From positions 1 to 8,710 of the forward strand of contig CAJPTT010000079.1 in NCBI GenBank assembly GCA_905373565.1: a stretch of 8,710 nucleotides of DNA, given 5' to 3'. Of this stretch, positions 5,237 through 8,710 are shown in pieces. Under the pieces are notes generated by a model, which worked only from the letters and a program-made list of their open reading frames with translations, had not been told where the DNA came from and ran no database searches. Position 1 is the stretch's first letter; the number at the start of each line of letters is the position of its first letter. This stretch comes from an uncultured Treponema sp. (GTDB lineage Bacteria > Spirochaetota > Spirochaetia > Treponematales > Treponemataceae). The position numbers and the translations under genes were made by a program.

Positions 5237-6748
5237 TCAGATGTTCGACCAGCATTGCCGTACGGTTTCCTTAAAACGAAGCCCTCGGTCAAACTCGTTC
5301 TTAAACATACCGAAACTCGTAGCGCCGGGGGAAAACACGACAATCTCTTGTGTTGTAGTATGGCTGTTTTGCGGCACCGTATTGTTGCTTTGCGGTGTAC
5401 TCTCGGCGCTTTGCAATACCGTGTCTGTTTGCGGCGTTATACCATTTTTTTGCAGTGCCGGTTCGCATTCTCTGCGGAGCGCCTCAAGCAGTGTCGGAAG
5501 GTCTGTAAAGGGGCCGAAGTACGGAGTGTGTTGTGCTTGCAGCAGCGGGATTAATTTATCGGTGCCCGTACCGGCGAGTAAAAACAAGGCTTTTGCTTTT
5601 TTAAGCTCCGGCGCAAGCGCGGTAAAATCGAGTTTTTTGTCGGTGCCGCCGGTGATGAGGATAACCGGTTTTTCAAAGGCATTGACCGCTGCTGCCGCTG
5701 CTTCGGGAATTGTTGCTGCGGAATCATTATAGAATTTGAATTGGTCGGTTTCGTAAAAAAATTCGAGCCGGTGGGGAATGCCGCCGTAGTTTTGCATAAC
5801 GTCCGGGATTTTTCGTAAATCGGCGCCGTATAAGGCAAGAGCGAGCGAAGCTGCCATAACGTTTTGCTTGAGCGCTGCGCCGGGCACCGCAATCCGGGAA
5901 GGCAGAAGCGGCCGGTCATCGCCCGGTGTCAGCCGTATCCGTGCGGAGCCGTCGGATGCTATCCACGCGCCGAAGAGATGCGGCGGCAGCGGATGTGCAC
6001 TGTACCAAAAAACCTGTCCGGCGGTTTCCTGTGCGAAGGTCTTTCCCCAGTCGTCATCGTAATTGCAAATGGTATAATCGGTTTTATCTTGATTACGATA
6101 GATGATTTTTTTGTCGGCGACATAGCGTTCCATCGAACCGTACCAGTTTTGATGATCGGGCATGATGTGTGTGATAAGCGCGATTTTCGGTTTTAGCTGC
6201 GGCTGGTGCGCAAGGTCGCCGAGCTGCCAGCTGGAAAGCTCCAGTACCACCGGCGTGTCGGCGCGTGTTTCCGTTAAGAAGGTGAGCGGACTTACCGTGA
6301 TGTTGCCGCCGAGGAATGCCGGTATGCCGCATTGCTGCAGTCCGTAGTACAGCGCGCTGACGGTTGAGGATTTCCCTTTACTGCCGGTTACGGCAAGCAC
6401 CGGCGCGGAACTCAGCTGTAAAAAAATCGAGATATCCGTTTCGATACAGTGCGCTGCGGCAAGATACGGATTCCCTTCCGATTTTACGCCGGGATTTTTA
6501 ATCACCATATCTACCGTACGGAAATCTTCAATATTATGGCCGCCGAGCGTAAAGCGTACATTAGGATAGTGCCGCAGCTCTGCAACGGGGGGGGCAAGCT
6601 CTTCCTCGGTTTTCATATCGGTTACGATAACTTCTTTTGCGCCGTTTTCCGCAAAAAAACGCGCCGAAGCAAGCCCGCCGCCGTTTAATCCGAGTCCCAT
6701 AATCGTTACCGAAAGCCCTGCAATATCGTTCACATTCCGTATCATCAT
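5237..6748 (-). CDS. murD: UDP-N-acetylmuramoyl-L-alanine--D-glutamate ligase
   Basis: Cytoplasmic ATP-dependent ligase adding D-glutamate to UDP-MurNAc-L-alanine in peptidoglycan synthesis. Visible parts: the N-terminal UDP-binding fold with MGLGLNGGGLASARFF (17-32), the P-loop TGSKGKSST (121-129, with SKGKS where many members have TNGKT or SNGKS), LELSSWQL (169-176), HIMPDH (194-199), Lys213 in YVADKKIIY as the probable carbamylated lysine, PHRLEF (325-330), NDSAAT (341-346, where NDSKAT is common) and SPGATSFGMF (473-482). At 503 residues it is longer than the usual 440-460, because of a repetitive insert at about 431-467. The start is uncertain: tandem ATG codons at 6748 and 6745 lack a good Shine-Dalgarno. 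It follows the SNF transporter, with a terminator between them, so it probably has its own promoter. Confidence 0.93.
   Translation of the reverse strand: MMIRNVNDIAGLSVTIMGLGLNGGGLASARFFAENGAKEVIVTDMKTEEELAPPVAELRHYPNVRFTLGGHNIEDFRTVDMVIKNPGVKSEGNPYLAAAHCIETDISIFLQLSSAPVLAVTGSKGKSSTVSALYYGLQQCGIPAFLGGNITVSPLTFLTETRADTPVVLELSSWQLGDLAHQPQLKPKIALITHIMPDHQNWYGSMERYVADKKIIYRNQDKTDYTICNYDDDWGKTFAQETAGQVFWYSAHPLPPHLFGAWIASDGSARIRLTPGDDRPLLPSRIAVPGAALKQNVMAASLALALYGADLRKIPDVMQNYGGIPHRLEFFYETDQFKFYNDSAATIPEAAAAAVNAFEKPVILITGGTDKKLDFTALAPELKKAKALFLLAGTGTDKLIPLLQAQHTPYFGPFTDLPTLLEALRRECEPALQKNGITPQTDTVLQSAESTPQSNNTVPQNSHTTTQEIVVFSPGATSFGMFKNEFDRGLRFKETVRQCWSNI
5348..5458 (-). repeat. Degenerate 21-nt tandem repeat inside murD
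   Basis: On the + strand TTTGC-like cores recur with GC at 5371, 5392, 5413, 5431 and 5452, a spacing of 21, 21, 18 and 21 nt. In the protein, Gln falls at 433, 440, 446, 453, 460 and 467, often as T/V-P/L-Q followed by Ser, Asn or Thr. The segment is low in hydrophobic residues and sits just before the strand leading to SPGATSFG, where other MurD proteins have a short loop. It most likely forms a disordered, surface-exposed loop. Confidence 0.7.
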
Positions 6749-6883
6749 TCGGCAATAGTATCAAAAAAAAAGCCTTTAGGAAAGAATAGTGAAAACACCT
6801 GTTGCAGGGCGCAAGCGCATCGGATTATTTTTACCGGCCTTGCAGGATACACAAAGATGATGATTTGATGATCGGCAATAATT

Positions 6884-6919
6884 AAAAAATGCTCATTATC
6901 AGCTGTGCTGATGGGGCAT
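6884..6919 (-). terminator. Intrinsic terminator after the SNF transporter gene
   Basis: Read on the - strand, ATGC, CCC, ATCAGC, a loop ACA, GCTGAT, AATGA and GCAT form an interrupted stem (ATCAGC/GCTGAT inner, ATGC/GCAT outer), followed by six T (complement of A 6884-6889). It lies about 50 nt past the transporter stop at 6971. It separates that transcript from murD, whose start is at 6748. The remaining 6749-6883 stretch shows no gene. It holds GATGAT repeats near 6857-6871 and an A9 run at 6763-6771, and I cannot point to a convincing murD promoter in it. Confidence 0.65.
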
Positions 6920-6970
6920 CTTCTATTCCTAAGGATACGAAGCGAAGCTATACCTGAGTTTTCAAATGCC

Positions 6971-8320
6971 TTAAAATCCCTCGCCGCGCACCAATGCGAC
7001 AACGCACAAAAACAGTGCGAAGAGCGTGTACACGTATTTACCGAGGTAATACCATCCGTTGCCGTAGCGCTTTTTTGCCCCGGTATTGATTTCGTCCAAC
7101 AGCTCATCTTTTTTCATCACCCAGAACCACGAAACGGCGCCGAGCACTGCACCGATTGGGATAATATATGTGGAAACCAAATCCATCCATGCGCCCCAGC
7201 CGCCGAGAATTGCCCCCTTTGTTTCTGCGATGGGTTCCATAAACACACCGACGCCGAAGGTGATGACGCCGAGTGCGGTAATCACCGCAGTTCGCTTTAA
7301 GCCTTTAAACGTATGCATCAGCGATTCGGCGACAACTTCAAGCATATTCTGCAAGGAGGAAATTCCTCCGAACACGACGACAAGGTAGAGGATGATACCG
7401 AATATTCTGCCGCCGGGCATTTTTTGAAGGATGGAAGGAAGGACAACGAACAGCAAACCGGGGCCGCCTGCGGGATCCATCCGATAAGCAAAACACGCGG
7501 GGATCATCACAAGGGCGGCAACAACCGCAGCGATGGTGTCGAACAGTGCGGTATTTTTTGCTCCCGCTACACAGTCATGATCTTTACTTAAATAAGCGCC
7601 GTAGACAATCATCCCCGAGCCGGTAATGGATAGCGAGAAAAAGGCCTGCCCCATCGCGGTTATCCACACGGACGGATTTTTTAAATGATTCCAATCAGGG
7701 ATAAATAAGAACTTATACCCTGCAAAAACGCCGGGCAAAAATGCCATACGAACCGCCAATGCCGCAAACAAGATGAAAAAAAGCGGCATCATTATTTTAT
7801 TTGTTTTTTCTATCGTATGTGCACCGAGCACAATGGTCAGCAGCGTTACAATAATAATAATCGCGTGATAGGGTACAACGCTGAACTGCTGAAACGCAAA
7901 GGATTCAAACCACTGTCCGGGTTCTACCGTCATAATGCTGCCCAATACGGACTGCGTAAAGGCTTTGAGTACATACGCGATGATAACGGCATACCCGATA
8001 GCGATTGTAATTGAACCTGCTAAGGGCAGCCATCCGACTATCTTACCGATGCCCTCGAGGTCTTTGCGGCCGTGTTTCCACGCATAGGCATAGGAGCCGA
8101 GCGTCCCCGTACCGCTGCGGCGGCCGATTGCGTATTCTGCGGAAAGTCCGACATATCCGAAAAGGATAACAAATAAGATATAGATGAGCAAAAAGGCGCC
8201 GCCGCCGTTGCTCCCAAGCTTGTAGGGGAAGCCCCACACATTCGCCATACCGACAGCCGAGCCGACGCAGGCGAGAATAAACCCTATGTTGCTGACAAAC
8301 CGATTATTTTTTCTTTCCAT
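6971..8320 (-). CDS. Sodium:neurotransmitter symporter (SNF/NSS) family transporter
   Basis: Inner-membrane Na+-coupled transporter with a LeuT fold, most likely importing an amino acid; the substrate cannot be read from sequence. TM1 shows the unwound sodium and substrate motif GSAVGMANVWGFPY (20-33), then GSNGGGAF (36-43) and SAEYAIGRRSGTG (60-72). Ala22, Gly24 and Asn27 match the LeuT sodium-site positions. TM6 has FFSLSITGSGMIVYGAY (227-243), and TM7 begins with Asp261. Its 449 residues and last hydrophobic segment near 430-444 suggest 11 TM segments, as is common in bacterial members. The ATG overlaps the end of the upstream gene by 17 nt, and AAAGG (complement of 8327-8331) lies 6 nt before it, so co-transcription with that gene is very likely. 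A terminator follows the stop codon. Confidence 0.93.
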   Translation of the reverse strand: MERKNNRFVSNIGFILACVGSAVGMANVWGFPYKLGSNGGGAFLLIYILFVILFGYVGLSAEYAIGRRSGTGTLGSYAYAWKHGRKDLEGIGKIVGWLPLAGSITIAIGYAVIIAYVLKAFTQSVLGSIMTVEPGQWFESFAFQQFSVVPYHAIIIIVTLLTIVLGAHTIEKTNKIMMPLFFILFAALAVRMAFLPGVFAGYKFLFIPDWNHLKNPSVWITAMGQAFFSLSITGSGMIVYGAYLSKDHDCVAGAKNTALFDTIAAVVAALVMIPACFAYRMDPAGGPGLLFVVLPSILQKMPGGRIFGIILYLVVVFGGISSLQNMLEVVAESLMHTFKGLKRTAVITALGVITFGVGVFMEPIAETKGAILGGWGAWMDLVSTYIIPIGAVLGAVSWFWVMKKDELLDEINTGAKKRYGNGWYYLGKYVYTLFALFLCVVALVRGEGF

Positions 8321-8710
8321 CTTTTACCTTTACATCCGAGGCTTCGGTTCCTGCCGCCGGTTTTGCAACGCCTTTTCCGCTCTTAGAATTGGGAGTGGCC
8401 TTTTCCGATTGTTTTTCGCTGTCGGCAGCCGTATCGCTCGTGTCCTGAACCTTACCGCTCTTGTCCTTCGTTTTACCGTCCTTATCCTGATCTTCTTTGT
8501 CCTGCTTTTCTTGCGCTTTACCGTCTTTATTCTGCTCTTCCTGATACTGCGATTCTTTTTCCTGCTTTTCAGGTTTTTCCTTCGCTTTCTTGATCTTTTC
8601 TTCCAGTTCGGCTATAGCCTTGTTTTCGGTGCTTTCGGTAAATCGGGTTTTCAGTTCTTTGATAAAAGAAAGCGCTTCGTCATATCGCTTGACGAGAATG
8701 AGGATGCGGG
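8304..8710 (-). CDS. C-terminal part of a TPR-like protein with a charged tail (partial)
   Basis: The 5' end lies beyond base 8710; 134 codons and a TAA (8306-8304) are visible in a frame with no stops. The first part, about residues 1-40 of the fragment, contains LVKRYDEALSFIKELKTRF, which resembles the helix pair of a tetratricopeptide repeat. After residue 38 it becomes a long, probably disordered tail rich in Lys, Glu, Asp, Gln and later Ser, Thr and Ala, ending in GKKK. The tail holds a 15-residue near repeat starting at KDGK (residues 61-64 and 76-79), seen in DNA as 8471-8489 and 8516-8534, identical at 16 of 19 bases. The stop overlaps the start of the SNF transporter, so the two are translationally linked. 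I do not recognise the specific gene. TPR assignment is moderate, and function is unknown. Confidence 0.75.
   Translation of the reverse strand, partial: RILILVKRYDEALSFIKELKTRFTESTENKAIAELEEKIKKAKEKPEKQEKESQYQEEQNKDGKAQEKQDKEDQDKDGKTKDKSGKVQDTSDTAADSEKQSEKATPNSKSGKGVAKPAAGTEASDVKVKDGKKK

Noticed and set aside
6783..6788. TATTCT on the - strand as a murD -10 element
   Set aside because: No -35 match at 16-18 nt and no TGn extension; too weak to call a promoter.
6745..7107. 120-codon - strand frame spanning the transporter-murD gap
   Set aside because: More than a third overlaps the SNF gene in another frame and the rest crosses the SNF terminator. The translation has no recognisable domain and no ribosome binding site, so it is treated as chance.
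8464..8500. DQDKDG in the charged tail as a calcium-binding DxDxDG loop
   Set aside because: The loop lacks the expected hydrophobic and final acidic positions and lies in low-complexity Lys/Asp sequence, so the match is likely by composition.
1..8710. CRISPR array, tRNA/rRNA genes, insertion sequence or phage genes
   Set aside because: I saw no regularly spaced repeats with unique spacers, no tRNA-like cloverleaf, no transposase or integrase motifs and no terminal repeats.

Overview
The window carries a complete arginine deiminase (ADI) operon region on the + strand, followed by a convergent block of three genes on the - strand. Protein features point to a host-associated spirochaete of the Treponema type with mid-range GC: an ArcD-like antiporter of the YfcC/DcuC type, a divergent MurD, an 11-TM bacterial SNF transporter and a TPR-like protein with a long Lys/Glu/Asp tail. 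The genus is an inference from gene content and protein style. No rRNA or other taxonomic marker is present.

Layout. Bases 1-205 are an AT-rich region holding a good extended -10 promoter and a structured leader of about 100 nt. Next come arcA (206-1432), a strong intrinsic terminator (1445-1481), arcB (1540-2532) and arcC (2552-3496, 19 nt after arcB). A 174-nt gap with two long inverted repeats and a promoter-like TATAAT leads to the arcD-type antiporter (3671-5092). A terminator at 5175-5217 separates this from the - strand genes. Read in their own direction these are a partial TPR-like gene (8710-8304, 5' end outside the window), a sodium:neurotransmitter-symporter family transporter (8320-6971, overlapping the previous gene by 17 nt), a terminator (6919-6884) and murD (6748-5237).

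How the genes work together. The antiporter is proposed to import arginine in exchange for ornithine. ArcA splits arginine to citrulline and ammonia. ArcB phosphorolyses citrulline to ornithine and carbamoyl phosphate. ArcC transfers the phosphate to ADP, giving ATP, ammonia and CO2. The module therefore provides energy and base. No regulator gene (ArgR, ArcR or a CRP/FNR type) is in the window, so control probably acts through the leader RNA, the internal terminator and trans-acting factors. The - strand block (cell-wall ligase, amino-acid transporter, TPR-like protein) is ordinary housekeeping content with no proven link to the ADI genes.

The most unusual items are the arc leader, which can form mutually exclusive pairings that expose or hide the arcA ribosome binding site; a degenerate heptad repeat inserted in MurD; and the heavily palindromic gaps between the arc genes. 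I did not find an obviously new multi-gene system. All intergenic gaps are shorter than 300 bases.
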